Shown here: positions 19,839 through 28,102 of the stretch, one piece after another | Numbering within the stretch: the stretch's first letter is position 1 | Layout of the letters: every line of letters begins with the position of its first letter | NCBI RefSeq assembly: GCF_000412995.1 | Contig: NZ_KE332512.1 | Coordinates: 1 to 64,000, forward strand | DNA length: 64,000 nucleotides | Direction: 5' to 3' | Source: Treponema vincentii F0403 | Lineage (GTDB): Bacteria > Spirochaetota > Spirochaetia > Treponematales > Treponemataceae | The notes under the pieces: generated by a model | The model's database searches: none | What the model was told of the DNA's origin: nothing | Seen by the model: the letters and a program-made list of their open reading frames with translations, nothing else | Made by a program: the position numbers and the translations under genes

Positions 19839-21857
19839 TTAAAACGCTTCCCTTGCTTCTTGAATGCGGCCGGTATTATACTGAAACGGCGTGGAGTTCC
19901 GCTGCACTTTTGCAGAAACGGTCGGCCGCTCACCGGAAAGATTGATATTAAGATCCATAACGGCATTGCCGGTAAGCTCTGCCGTTACTGGTGCTGCAGG
20001 GAGTTGCTGAACCGATTCAAGTTCTTCTCGTACCGCAGCGCTTTCAGGAATGACTTCATCCTTGCCGACTGCTTCGCCAATCTTCTCCCCGACCGTGCGG
20101 CCGAGCTTTCCACCAAGCCAACCGACGAGACCTCCTCCAGCCATACCGATCGCTCCCCCTATTGCCGTACCGATGCCGGGAGCAATAAATGTTCCGATTG
20201 CGGCTCCAATTTTACCGGCAGCAAAAGCACCGGCGGCAACACCGAGACCTGTGCCGACTGTTGTACCGATTGCATCACCTATCGCGCCGCCTTTTTTCTG
20301 CGCTTTTTCTTTACCGCTTAAAGAGTCATCGGCATTAATACTGCGAACCTCATCGATAGCAGCGAGTGTCTTCACCATCCCTGTTGTAACGGTTTGCAGC
20401 ACACCCATTTGAATAGCGCCGTTTCTAAAGTTCTGCGCATTGGCATCCATAATTCCTCCAAGCGTCGGTGTTCCTGCTGCGCCGCCTGAAGCAGCTTGAG
20501 AAAGACCGTTTGAAGCCCCCATACCGCCTTGTTCCATATTTGTAACAAATACCGGAAGACCGCTTGCAGCCCCTGCTCCATTTCCGGGAAGAGCTCCGCC
20601 GAGTGCCGCTTGCATACTGCCGCCCGTGAGTGTTCTAATACCGCTTGAAATAGAGCCGATAAAACCCGATACTTTTGCGAGTCCTTTCACGGCAACGATT
20701 GCGCTAAGTCCGTATTTTATCGTGTTAAATACTTTCTCCAGCCGTTCAGGTTTTTCTGAAAGATACGAAAGTAAATCATTTAACCGCTCTAATGGTTTTG
20801 CTAAATTTGTATCTGCAAATTTTAAAAACGTTGTTTGAAGGTTTTGGAGATTTGCCTTCATTGTCCCTGCCATGCGCGCAGATTTTGCTTCAAGGGCACC
20901 AGTCGTATCTCCTAAGCCCTCTGTGAGTTTTTTATAATTTTTGCCGTAGTTTTGAAAAGCACGTACCGCCTTCATACTCGTAACGCCGAACACTTCCGAT
21001 AAAAAATCGATATTGCCTTCTTTTTGTGCGACAGCCAATACATCGTCCATAATCTCGGCAAGGTCTCTAAATTCTCCGGCACTATCACGGACGCGGACAC
21101 CAATAATCCCCAGCTTTTCTTGTTTATTAGGATCGGAAAGTTCTGCAATAACGGCATCCAAAGCGGTTGCCGCAAGTTCTTCATTTTTTGTATCTGCGAC
21201 AAGTATCTGCATAACGGCGTTTAATTTTTTTACATCTTCAACGGTACTTCCTATCGTAGAATACGAAGATAAAACAGCCTTTCCCGTTTTTGCAAATTTT
21301 TGAAACGTATATTCTCCCTGATCTCCTTGTTTTACCAAATCGTCCATCAGTTGGGAGATTTCAGCAGCTGCAAAACCTTTTTTTTGAAATTCAGAGAATA
21401 CATCCCCCATTTCTTCACCGGCTGCACCGGATGCCTGCAATGCAACTGCGATATTTTTAATATTCGCCTCGACGTATTCTAAGCTGCCCGTTTTTGTCAT
21501 AACGACATCAAGGGCATCGACAATTTTTGACGGGTCTATTTTGATATTCGGGTCTTGCGCTGCTTCAAAGATTTTCTGCTTTAGTGCATTGATTTGTTCT
21601 GCAGAAGCATCGGCAGTCATACCCATACGGGTAAGGCGGGCATCAAGGTCAATAATTTGGTTTGAAGCAGCTCCAAGAGAAAGGGATACGCCGATGGCTC
21701 CGAGCTTTGTTTTCATCCCGGAAAATACGCTATCGATTTTATTGACTGCAGCAAGCGTATCGGAAGAAAACTTTTTTGTTGCCGTTCCCATTTTACCGAG
21801 TTCTTTTGAGTATAAGTCTTTTAATGTCAGTAAAACGCGGGCTTTAACGTCCGCCAT
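19839..21857 (-). CDS. Phage tail tape measure protein
   Basis: 672 aa. The N-terminal part is helical and coiled-coil-like; the centre reads LNAVMQILVADTKNEELAATALDAV and a TMP-like YGKNYKKLTEGLGDTTGALEAKSARMAGT. A Gly/Ala-rich hydrophobic stretch (about 540-610, GAAIGTFIAPGIGTAIGGA) resembles the membrane-active part of tape measures. Its length sets tail length; using the family rule of about 1.5 angstroms per residue, roughly 100 nm is predicted. ATG 21857 lies next to the frameshifted chaperone stop. Confidence 0.92.
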   Translation of the reverse strand: MADVKARVLLTLKDLYSKELGKMGTATKKFSSDTLAAVNKIDSVFSGMKTKLGAIGVSLSLGAASNQIIDLDARLTRMGMTADASAEQINALKQKIFEAAQDPNIKIDPSKIVDALDVVMTKTGSLEYVEANIKNIAVALQASGAAGEEMGDVFSEFQKKGFAAAEISQLMDDLVKQGDQGEYTFQKFAKTGKAVLSSYSTIGSTVEDVKKLNAVMQILVADTKNEELAATALDAVIAELSDPNKQEKLGIIGVRVRDSAGEFRDLAEIMDDVLAVAQKEGNIDFLSEVFGVTSMKAVRAFQNYGKNYKKLTEGLGDTTGALEAKSARMAGTMKANLQNLQTTFLKFADTNLAKPLERLNDLLSYLSEKPERLEKVFNTIKYGLSAIVAVKGLAKVSGFIGSISSGIRTLTGGSMQAALGGALPGNGAGAASGLPVFVTNMEQGGMGASNGLSQAASGGAAGTPTLGGIMDANAQNFRNGAIQMGVLQTVTTGMVKTLAAIDEVRSINADDSLSGKEKAQKKGGAIGDAIGTTVGTGLGVAAGAFAAGKIGAAIGTFIAPGIGTAIGGAIGMAGGGLVGWLGGKLGRTVGEKIGEAVGKDEVIPESAAVREELESVQQLPAAPVTAELTGNAVMDLNINLSGERPTVSAKVQRNSTPFQYNTGRIQEAREAF

Positions 21858-22330
21858 TTAGGTAATCCCCCGTAATAGTTTCGTATTCCGCACCGCCGCC
21901 GTATGCCATCTTTTTAATTGAAGCCATGAAAAATCAAGGATAATTTCATACGGCAGCGACGGCATCATGCACATCAATTCCGTTACAATTTCAAAAATGA
22001 ATTGCTGAACTTCTGCAGCGGTTAATCCGCTGCCTTGGTAGGGTTTTGCTCATCTGCGTTGTTTTCCATTTCGGCTTTCACTCCGAAAAAGACTGCATAT
22101 ATTTTTTGCAGTTCAACACGGATAAGCGCCCAATCTTCAATGTGTAGATTTGCCAATAGCGCTTCCGATTCCCCGGAAAGCGCAGAACAAAGGGCGACAT
22201 CTGCTGCAATGGTATTAACTCCGTAGGCATCGGTGCGCATAAGATGACGAACATGGGGGTCTTGTAAGGTTAATTCTGTAATGGTTCTTTCACCGAGTGA
22301 AACCGGATGCTTTAAATAAAAGGTCTTCAT
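21858..22330 (-). CDS. Frameshifted tail chaperone (gp41-42 fusion by -1 shift)
   Basis: The 102-aa ORF (22022-22330) contains AAACCCT on the minus strand at 22046-22040. Its codon phase is A AAC CCT, exactly the X XXY YYZ form for -1 slippage. After a slip, the -1 frame stays open for about 60 codons to the TAA at 21858-21860, directly before the tape-measure ATG. In tailed phages the tail chaperone gene is typically read through a programmed shift to make a longer minor form. The extra tail (ending WHTAAVRNTKLLRGIT) is helical. Efficiency cannot be read from sequence. Confidence 0.8.
22022..22330 (-). CDS. Tail assembly chaperone, unshifted form (gp41-like)
   Basis: 102 aa, soluble, ending KAAD. 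It starts MKTFYLKHPVSLGERTITELTLQDPHVRHLMR, the pattern of Mu gp41-type tail assembly proteins. It lies between the tail tube and tape measure genes, as expected for a chaperone that coats the tape measure before tube growth. Its 3' end carries the slippery heptamer described in the overlapping frameshift feature. Unshifted stop is the TAA at 22022-22024. Confidence 0.85.
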   Translation of the reverse strand: MKTFYLKHPVSLGERTITELTLQDPHVRHLMRTDAYGVNTIAADVALCSALSGESEALLANLHIEDWALIRVELQKIYAVFFGVKAEMENNADEQNPTKAAD

Positions 22331-22342
22331 CTCTCTCCTCCC

Positions 22343-22696
22343 TTATGTCAACTTCTGGCTTTTTGCCGAGTTGTATACTACTTTGAGTTCTCCCTTAGAA
22401 AGCTCAACCGCTTCCGTTACCCACGCGGCAGGCATATAGTGCTGACTGCCGCCTGATAATATGATGGTAAGTGTATCGTTGGAGACATTTGCAAATGCTT
22501 GCGGATCGATGGCGGCGTTCAGTGTCAATGACAGTTCTGCCGCGGTCGGGGTTTCCACGTAGCCGGTATTTTCGTGTACTTCGCCGACTTGCGTTTCCCG
22601 CTTAAAGCTTGACGGCTTAAAAGTCGCACCTCCTTCTTTGAGCGGCAATTCTCCTAAGCTCGTTGATATGACTCGCGATACTTTTAATAGCTGCAT
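22343..22696 (-). CDS. Phage tail tube protein
   Basis: 117 aa, beta-rich, soluble. It has the small tail-tube layout (ATFKPSSFKRETQVGEVHENTGYVE, then AELSLTLNAAIDPQAF) seen in Mu gpM. Tube subunits stack inside the contractile sheath. It follows the sheath gene by 21 bp and precedes the chaperone, the normal order. Length agrees with the family. Confidence 0.88.
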   Translation of the reverse strand: MQLLKVSRVISTSLGELPLKEGGATFKPSSFKRETQVGEVHENTGYVETPTAAELSLTLNAAIDPQAFANVSNDTLTIILSGGSQHYMPAAWVTEAVELSKGELKVVYNSAKSQKLT

Positions 22697-22717
22697 ACTT
22701 CCTCCTATCTTCTATTC

Positions 22718-24187
22718 CTATTTGAATTGATTTAAACCGGCGCCGATTAAGAACTGTCCGATCAATACCGGCTGATGGATATACTCAAGCCGTGTTTTAC
22801 TGCCTTTCTTTACTTCAACATGAAGAGATGCCTTATAGCTTTCAAAGTCTTGGCACCAATTCTTCTGCCCGATAAAGATGGTTTGATACAAATCCGCAAG
22901 GAAGCTCCGCCAAATCCCCGGAGTCATTACCTTGGCTCCAGCCCCGAAGTTTTCCTCCGTGCTTGCCAGCTTCCAACTCTTAAAGCGTTTTTTTGCTTCC
23001 GCATTGATGTAGGTTCTAACTGCATCAACGGTTTCAACCACTTGGATATCCAAATAGCTCGTGTCCCTTCCGCCGTCTGAGTTTTCCGTGTAGCTGGTTA
23101 CCAGCCGCTCAATTAAGACAGTTCCCATCGGATCAAGCCGCCATGTGGCAACGCCTGTTTCAAGGAGTTTTTGCCGCTCATTAAAAGAGTACTCCCCATC
23201 GGCTGCTAAGCCTTTGACTTTGGTGTCGTAGGTATTCGCGCTCGGATCATCTGCTAAAATGCGGCAGGCAGCAGCGGTAAAACGGCTAGCCCAGATACAC
23301 GGAAGCGTCGCATCATCTTTCTTGCGCGGGATAAGGCAGATATGCGGAGAGTTGACCTTTGCCGCTTGTGCGAGGATAGAACCTGCTTCCGTTGCGCTTC
23401 CTAATGCACCGGAAAGCGTAATAAAGGCGCGCCCGCCGATTTGCCGCGTTGCAGCGTACCGGCTTTCCAGTTCTTCCGCTAACAGCTTGATGCTTGCCTC
23501 ATCGTCAAAATCAAAGACGATATAGTTCCACCGTTTTGCACCAAGCCATTCGGGTAACTTTGAAAGGTCTGCAACCCCGGCACCTTCTGTGACCGTGCCT
23601 TCCGTTACGCTTACCCCCGCTGCATGACTTTGCACTGTTACCGTGTTGACATTTCCGCACGCACCTTTATAAAGGGAAGAAAAAATAATCTTGGTGTTAT
23701 CTCCGCTGTCGATTGCCGCTTCAACGGAATTATTTTCAAGCCCGTTACAGGCAGCCACGAGCGCTGCGGCAATTTTATCGGCGCTCTGTCCTTCACTCAC
23801 TGCCGCCCACACACCGCGTCCGTTTATCAGAAGGCGGACACTTCCGGCTCCGGCGCTGACTGCTTGTACGGTGCACTCTTTTTTCCACACCGTTCCGGCT
23901 ATAGGCTCTGCAACCGGCAACAGGTACAGCTTTTCAACTTTGTTGACCGATAAAAACGCTTCTGCCATAAGAGCTGCCGGGCTTCCGTATCCGCATGCAT
24001 CCGCTGCAGCAGAAGCAGTCAAGACATTCACCGGAACCCCTTCCGCCGCTTTGCCGGTTTTGGTTTTGAGCGCGACAATGAGCGCGGTTTTAATATCGCC
24101 GGTTTCCCCGGCAAGGCTGTTATCAATTTCCTGATACTGTCCCGGCACTAACAGATTTGCCGGAATTTGTGTAAAGGCGATTGCCAT
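22718..24187 (-). CDS. Contractile tail sheath protein (Mu gpL)
   Basis: 489 aa. Starts MAIAFTQIPANLLVPGQYQEIDNS, the typical beginning of Mu gpL sheath proteins. The C-terminal third carries the conserved sheath core (EENFGAGAKVMTPGIWRSFLAD, then KGSKTRLEYIHQPVLIGQFLI). The sheath contracts to drive the tube through the host envelope, so this is a myovirus. AAGGAGGAGAAT precedes ATG 24187; the longer frame start is rejected. Length is typical. Confidence 0.93.
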   Translation of the reverse strand: MAIAFTQIPANLLVPGQYQEIDNSLAGETGDIKTALIVALKTKTGKAAEGVPVNVLTASAAADACGYGSPAALMAEAFLSVNKVEKLYLLPVAEPIAGTVWKKECTVQAVSAGAGSVRLLINGRGVWAAVSEGQSADKIAAALVAACNGLENNSVEAAIDSGDNTKIIFSSLYKGACGNVNTVTVQSHAAGVSVTEGTVTEGAGVADLSKLPEWLGAKRWNYIVFDFDDEASIKLLAEELESRYAATRQIGGRAFITLSGALGSATEAGSILAQAAKVNSPHICLIPRKKDDATLPCIWASRFTAAACRILADDPSANTYDTKVKGLAADGEYSFNERQKLLETGVATWRLDPMGTVLIERLVTSYTENSDGGRDTSYLDIQVVETVDAVRTYINAEAKKRFKSWKLASTEENFGAGAKVMTPGIWRSFLADLYQTIFIGQKNWCQDFESYKASLHVEVKKGSKTRLEYIHQPVLIGQFLIGAGLNQFK

Positions 24188-24198
24188 ATTCTCCTCCT

Positions 24199-24738
24199 TC
24201 ATTTCAGATTGACAGCATCATCAGCCGTTTGTTTTCCAACGGTAAGATGTGCGTCATATCCTTTGAACCAATCCAAATCATCAGGCAGCACGATTACGCC
24301 GTCGTCGTTAACCGCCCGCGCACGAAGTTTCCAGCGCACCGCCCAAAGCGTCGCATTGATTTTATCGAGCGAACCGGTGTACAAACATTCGGCGTTGATA
24401 CTTCGCCCGCCGCCGAAAGAAACGGAAATATTCAGTCCTTTAATTGCACCGACTACCGCAGAAACGAGCGATAAGGCACCGTTGTACAAGCGGTCGTGAT
24501 TATCCGCGCGGTATAACACCCAACTGACAAACTCGATAAAGCAGTCATCTTCAACATCTTCATCGCGGATATGTGCAAGAGAGGTGATTACCGCCGGAGT
24601 CTTTTGCATGAGGCGGCGGATTTCCGCTTCATCAAAATTGCCCGGATGGGAGCTTACGGTTATCCGCTTATCGTGTGTGAATGCTGCTTGCAGCTGCTTA
24701 ACTACTGCATCGCGTATATCCAAATACGTTACCGTCAT
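24199..24738 (-). CDS. Mu gp37-like protein (DUF1834)
   Basis: 179 aa. Pattern of the DUF1834 group: VTYLDIRDAVVKQLQAAF at the N-terminus, then PAVITSLAHIRDEDVEDD and a strand-rich middle. In Mu-like genomes this small tail/connector protein sits between gp36 and the sheath, exactly as here. Function is tail joining or completion, inferred from position. It overlaps the preceding gene by four bases. Confidence 0.8.
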   Translation of the reverse strand: MTVTYLDIRDAVVKQLQAAFTHDKRITVSSHPGNFDEAEIRRLMQKTPAVITSLAHIRDEDVEDDCFIEFVSWVLYRADNHDRLYNGALSLVSAVVGAIKGLNISVSFGGGRSINAECLYTGSLDKINATLWAVRWKLRARAVNDDGVIVLPDDLDWFKGYDAHLTVGKQTADDAVNLK

Positions 24739-25199
24739 CCGATCTTTCCTTTAAGAAACAGTGCCGCAAGTTCAGTTAAATCGGCAATATCGTCAGTGCT
24801 TAATCCGAGGTACGGACGAGCAGGGATATTCCGCGGTTTATAGCCCCATTGATGGACGGCGGCATACTCCATAACAGAGCCGACCAGTACATCCCAGCTG
24901 CTTTTGCGCTGCACGTCGATTGAAGATTGCAGCATCCCCGAACGGTGTAAAAGAGAAACGACCGATTCAAGCCCTTTCGCTTTTAGTCCGCGCAGCGTGG
25001 ACGCGGCATAATCCTGCCATTGGACACCTTCAGGATCGAGTTGCGTTTCAAGGATTCTTGAACGCGATTGCTCGACAATTTCTCCTCCAAGTCCTTTCAT
25101 CAGCGCTTGCCGGTCAGCGGCTGAAAGCGCGGAATGATTGAGCACCTCTGCCAGTTTTTGGATTTCGCCGAGATCGACGGTAACCATCGCGCCGCTCAA
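24735..25199 (-). CDS. Virion morphogenesis protein (Mu gpG, tail completion)
   Basis: 154 aa. Matches the Phage_tail_S/gpG pattern: LGGEIVEQSRSRILETQLDPEGVQW, then LLHRSGMLQSSIDV and VHQWGYKPRNIPARPYLGLS. These proteins help join head and tail. The first codon is TTG 25199 with AAGGAG eight bases upstream, better placed than ATG 25187. In Mu, gpG follows gp30, but here it sits between gp36 and gp37, a further order change. Confidence 0.88.
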   Translation of the reverse strand: MSGAMVTVDLGEIQKLAEVLNHSALSAADRQALMKGLGGEIVEQSRSRILETQLDPEGVQWQDYAASTLRGLKAKGLESVVSLLHRSGMLQSSIDVQRKSSWDVLVGSVMEYAAVHQWGYKPRNIPARPYLGLSTDDIADLTELAALFLKGKIG

Positions 25200-25627
25200 A
25201 TTATCGCTCCTTTTTTCCAGTAGCGCGGATCATCTGCATCTTCGGCACCGCCCCCGATAACAAGGGATGCTTCCTGTAAGTCAGGCCCGGATAGTCCGCC
25301 TTTAAATTCCCGGTCTATCTTTTCTAACAGCTTTATGCTGTCTTTATACCAGTCCCGCGTATCTTCGCTTGAGGTTACCGTATCGGTTAAACGGTGCACG
25401 GCGATGTCAGCGCACATTCCCTTTAAGGCAGCATCAAACTGCGCAGGGATGGGATTGATAAGTTCCGCATCTTTTAAGAGCCACGGAAGCTGTGCAACGA
25501 TTATTCCCGTTGCGTCAGATAGCGCAAGATCGATACGCGCCGTATCGAGTTCGCCGTTTTCATTCAGCGGTAAACTATTACGCGGGGTGCGCTGTTCCAG
25601 TTCCATGGCGGTTAAAAAAGACTTCAT
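25196..25627 (-). CDS. DUF1320 protein (Mu gp36)
   Basis: 143 aa, helical. Starts MKSFLTAMELEQRTPR and contains IAVHRLTDTVTSSEDTRDWYKDSIKLLEKI, the DUF1320 pattern of Mu gp36, a head-tail connector-type protein. Overlaps neighbours on both sides by four bases, so it is translated with them. Confidence 0.85.
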   Translation of the reverse strand: MKSFLTAMELEQRTPRNSLPLNENGELDTARIDLALSDATGIIVAQLPWLLKDAELINPIPAQFDAALKGMCADIAVHRLTDTVTSSEDTRDWYKDSIKLLEKIDREFKGGLSGPDLQEASLVIGGGAEDADDPRYWKKGAII

Positions 25628-26148
25628 CCGATCGTCTTCCCGTCAAGCCACGGATCGTTTTGTAAGATTTCTGCAACCTCTTCCGTAACTTCGTATTCAG
25701 CATCAACCGGCGTGAAGCGTAAGCCCGCACGAAAGTATGAAGGCTTGCCCGTTTTACTCCGGCACCGAATGCGGACTTTTTTCGTGACGGAATCGCCGCT
25801 ATTGCTGCCGGAATTTTCAGTTCCTGCGTTGTTCTCAGGATTGCTGTCGCCTTGATTTTTCGGCGTTTTTTCTCCTGAAGGTTCAGCGGGAGTATCTCCG
25901 CCAGTGTTTTTTTCTTGCGCAGTCTTTTTCGCATCTTCTACAGCTTTCGCCGTTGCAAAAAGTTTATCCTGTGCTGTCTGCACAGCTTTTTCAATCCCTT
26001 CGAGTTTTTTCTTGAGCTTTTCATCATCAGGCTTGCTTTCAAGTTCTTTTTTTGCGTCATTCCGTTTCTGAGCGAGTGCCTCTAAGTTTTCTGCGGCTTT
26101 CTTTGCTTCCGCTTCCAGCTGTTCGAGAATCTTTTCAGTCTTTTCCAT
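25624..26148 (-). CDS. Mu gp35-like capsid accessory protein
   Basis: 174 aa in two parts. Residues 1-85 form a Lys/Glu/Ala coiled coil, then an Asn/Ser/Gly/Pro low-complexity linker (about 85-120). The C-terminal domain (KVRIRCRSKTGKPSYFRAGL, then EYEVTEEVAEILQNDPWLD) resembles Mu gp35/HI1506. It lies directly after the major capsid gene, so a head decoration or stabilising role is likely. Confidence 0.75.
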   Translation of the reverse strand: MEKTEKILEQLEAEAKKAAENLEALAQKRNDAKKELESKPDDEKLKKKLEGIEKAVQTAQDKLFATAKAVEDAKKTAQEKNTGGDTPAEPSGEKTPKNQGDSNPENNAGTENSGSNSGDSVTKKVRIRCRSKTGKPSYFRAGLRFTPVDAEYEVTEEVAEILQNDPWLDGKTIG

Positions 26149-26158
26149 CCTTCACTCC

Positions 26159-27067
26159 TTACATCCAATGGCAGACGATGAGCTTCACGCGGTTATAGTT
26201 GATGTTCGATTCCCCGCCGGACAAATTCTGTTTTAAAAGAATTGATTCCGCCGCTGCACGGTTTGAAGCATCGACAATCAGATGCGTCGGGCGAAGCCCA
26301 AGCGGATCACCGCCGTCGCGTTTGAACGTTTCCATCATGCCGTAAGCCTTTTGGAAGTTGTCTGCGGTGAGCGCTTCTTTCGAAGCGACCGCCTGCTGCC
26401 AAAGACCATAGCCCCAGTTCCCGCGGAAACGGATACCGTAAAGGTATTTGTCTTTCATAAAGACGGTTTCATTTTGCGTGTCTTTGATTTCATCAAATTC
26501 AGGGGCGAACCGTTCCTGCATGATAAACGGCTTTAACGGGCGGTTAAGGTCGAGCAAGAACCACGGCTTGCCGCTTCCGGCACCGAGGATGTTTGACGTT
26601 TGGGTGTTGCTGCCGGTGCCGTCCGGTTTTTCATAGACCGGATGATCGGTATCGAAGAAGTTTTGCCCGTCATAACACAAGGCGGTAAAGCCGTCGGTAA
26701 TGAGCTTTGCAATTTGCCGCCAAAAGAAGTCAACCGTCTCTTGCCCTTGCGTTTGTGCAAGAACGCGGTACTGACCGAGGTTATCATCTTCGATATCGGT
26801 ACGGTCAATGCCGAGTGTCGCTTCATACTTTTTGTTTTCGATGGCGTAGGAAAACTCCTTCATGTCATTGATAACCCGGTCGCCGACCCATTCGCGCATG
26901 TGCGGAAAACTACCGAGCCATGCATACGAGTTTGATTTCGTGTTGCTCGTTACAATCGTAACCAGCTCCTTATAATCTTCACGGTTGAGCGCCGCGTCAA
27001 ACGCTTGCCGGAACTCGGCACGCACCATTGTGCGTAAGCCTTGCAGCGTACTGTCTTTGATCATCAT
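26159..27067 (-). CDS. Major capsid protein (Mu gpT)
   Basis: 302 aa, HK97-like major head subunit. It starts with TLQGLRTMVRAEFRQAFDAAL, then VTSNTKSNSYAWLGSFPHMREWVGDR and KKYEATLGIDRTDIEDDNLG, all hallmarks of Mu gpT. Preceded by a protease/scaffold gene with a four-base gap, the normal head order. GGAGGGG lies upstream of ATG 27067. Length is typical for gpT. Confidence 0.95.
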   Translation of the reverse strand: MMIKDSTLQGLRTMVRAEFRQAFDAALNREDYKELVTIVTSNTKSNSYAWLGSFPHMREWVGDRVINDMKEFSYAIENKKYEATLGIDRTDIEDDNLGQYRVLAQTQGQETVDFFWRQIAKLITDGFTALCYDGQNFFDTDHPVYEKPDGTGSNTQTSNILGAGSGKPWFLLDLNRPLKPFIMQERFAPEFDEIKDTQNETVFMKDKYLYGIRFRGNWGYGLWQQAVASKEALTADNFQKAYGMMETFKRDGGDPLGLRPTHLIVDASNRAAAESILLKQNLSGGESNINYNRVKLIVCHWM

Positions 27068-27070
27068 AAA

Positions 27071-27565
27071 TTATTTCCCCTCCTTAATTTTGAGCCATTC
27101 CTCTTTCGTATAGCCCATCGCTTTACACATATCCAGCTCCTCCGCATTCAGTTCCGTGTGCGTTTCGCTTGCAGGCGGTAAACCTGCGGCAGCTGAAACA
27201 CCGGCCGGTATAATTGCAGGGGTGCTTTCCATAATCTTTGCAAAGTTTGCCAAGCCTTCTTCACTTGCACACATGGCAAGATAGGCATCCTTACTTGCAG
27301 GAGCGATCTTGCGCTCGCTCACCGCTTTTTCAACAGCGATAACAGCTTTCTCTTTCAGCTGTGCGGCATTCTGTTCTACAAGCAGCGTTTCTGCTCGCAC
27401 TGCCCGCTCTTCCATTTGCACCAAGTCCGCACGCGGAGCATACGCGGTAAGGTCAACCGGCCTTGCGCTGTTGAGCTGCGTTTTTAACGCAGTGATTGCC
27501 GTAAGCACGTCGTTTTCCGTTGCGTCTTCACGAAGTCCCAACGCCGCGCAGATTTCTTTATTCAT
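27071..27565 (-). CDS. Internal-start head scaffold protein (gpZ-like)
   Basis: Within the protease gene, ATG 27565 has AAAGGAG seven bases upstream and begins NKEICAALGLREDATENDVL. It would make a 164-aa acidic, helical protein identical to the protease C-terminus. Mu and many other phages make their scaffold from such an in-frame internal start. The strong ribosome site supports this; the protein product is inferred. Confidence 0.75.
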   Translation of the reverse strand: MNKEICAALGLREDATENDVLTAITALKTQLNSARPVDLTAYAPRADLVQMEERAVRAETLLVEQNAAQLKEKAVIAVEKAVSERKIAPASKDAYLAMCASEEGLANFAKIMESTPAIIPAGVSAAAGLPPASETHTELNAEELDMCKAMGYTKEEWLKIKEGK

Positions 27566-28048
27566 TCCTTTCTCCTTTGCCGGATTATCCGCCGGCGCGG
27601 TCTGTGTACTGTTTAATATGGGAAGGTTTATATTCGGTGTATTGGTAAGACCTGCCCGTAAGATGCACTCTATCGCTCCGTTTGCACTCACCGTAAAAAC
27701 GGGAGAGATGTAGCGATATTCTTGATTCTCTAAGGCAGCTTTTCCCCGCGCCGTCCAAGAAACAGCTGCCCAAATGGAGCCGTCTTCTTTTGCAGTAATA
27801 GCGCTGAACCAGCCCATTGCCGGAGATTCTTCTCCTTTCGGAGCGCGTAAATCCGTGGCATGGTTTTCGTCGATGATGTGCTGAGGCAAATACTCGTTTG
27901 ATTTTTGCGCAATCAGCTCCGGATTGTTTTTAATCCAGCGCCGCCCGTCGCGCCCTGCAACATATTCGCCTGCCGGTAACAGCTGTATTGTTTCGGGAAT
28001 TTTCCCGCTTTCAGCATTCAGGCATAAAAAAAGGCTGTCGGTGTTCAT
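27071..28048 (-). CDS. Prohead protease with in-frame scaffold (Mu gpI)
   Basis: 325 aa. The N-terminal protease part has PETIQLLPAGEYVAGRDGRR, then the His of IIDENHATDLRAPKG and a Ser-region YRYISPVF, as in Mu gpI. The C-terminal half (about 160-325) is helical and scaffold-like. It cleaves scaffold and capsid precursors during head maturation. ATG 28048 lies in the loop of a terminator hairpin (28032-28060), so translation start and transcript ending compete. The gene directly follows mor, whereas in Mu about ten genes lie between. Confidence 0.9.
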   Translation of the reverse strand: MNTDSLFLCLNAESGKIPETIQLLPAGEYVAGRDGRRWIKNNPELIAQKSNEYLPQHIIDENHATDLRAPKGEESPAMGWFSAITAKEDGSIWAAVSWTARGKAALENQEYRYISPVFTVSANGAIECILRAGLTNTPNINLPILNSTQTAPADNPAKEKGMNKEICAALGLREDATENDVLTAITALKTQLNSARPVDLTAYAPRADLVQMEERAVRAETLLVEQNAAQLKEKAVIAVEKAVSERKIAPASKDAYLAMCASEEGLANFAKIMESTPAIIPAGVSAAAGLPPASETHTELNAEELDMCKAMGYTKEEWLKIKEGK

Positions 28049-28060
28049 ACCCGACAGCCT
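28032..28060. terminator. Terminator containing the protease start codon
   Basis: AGGCTGTCGG and CCGACAGCCT (28032-28041 / 28051-28060) make a perfect stem. On the minus strand it is followed by seven T, so transcripts from the early operon and mor would stop here. The nine-base loop carries the ATG (28048) of the protease gene. On the plus strand the hairpin is followed by ATCTTGTTTTTTT, so it may act both ways. Confidence 0.8.
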
Positions 28061-28102
28061 ATCTTGTTTTTTTCCTTATCATCAGATAATCAGTATTAAA
28101 AT

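Noticed and set aside
20050-20412. 120-aa Pro/Ala-rich plus-strand ORF
   Set aside because: Antisense of the Gly/Ala-rich part of the tape measure.
23691-24134. 147-aa plus-strand ORF in the sheath gene
   Set aside because: Antisense shadow of the sheath gene, with composition reflecting GC-rich codons.
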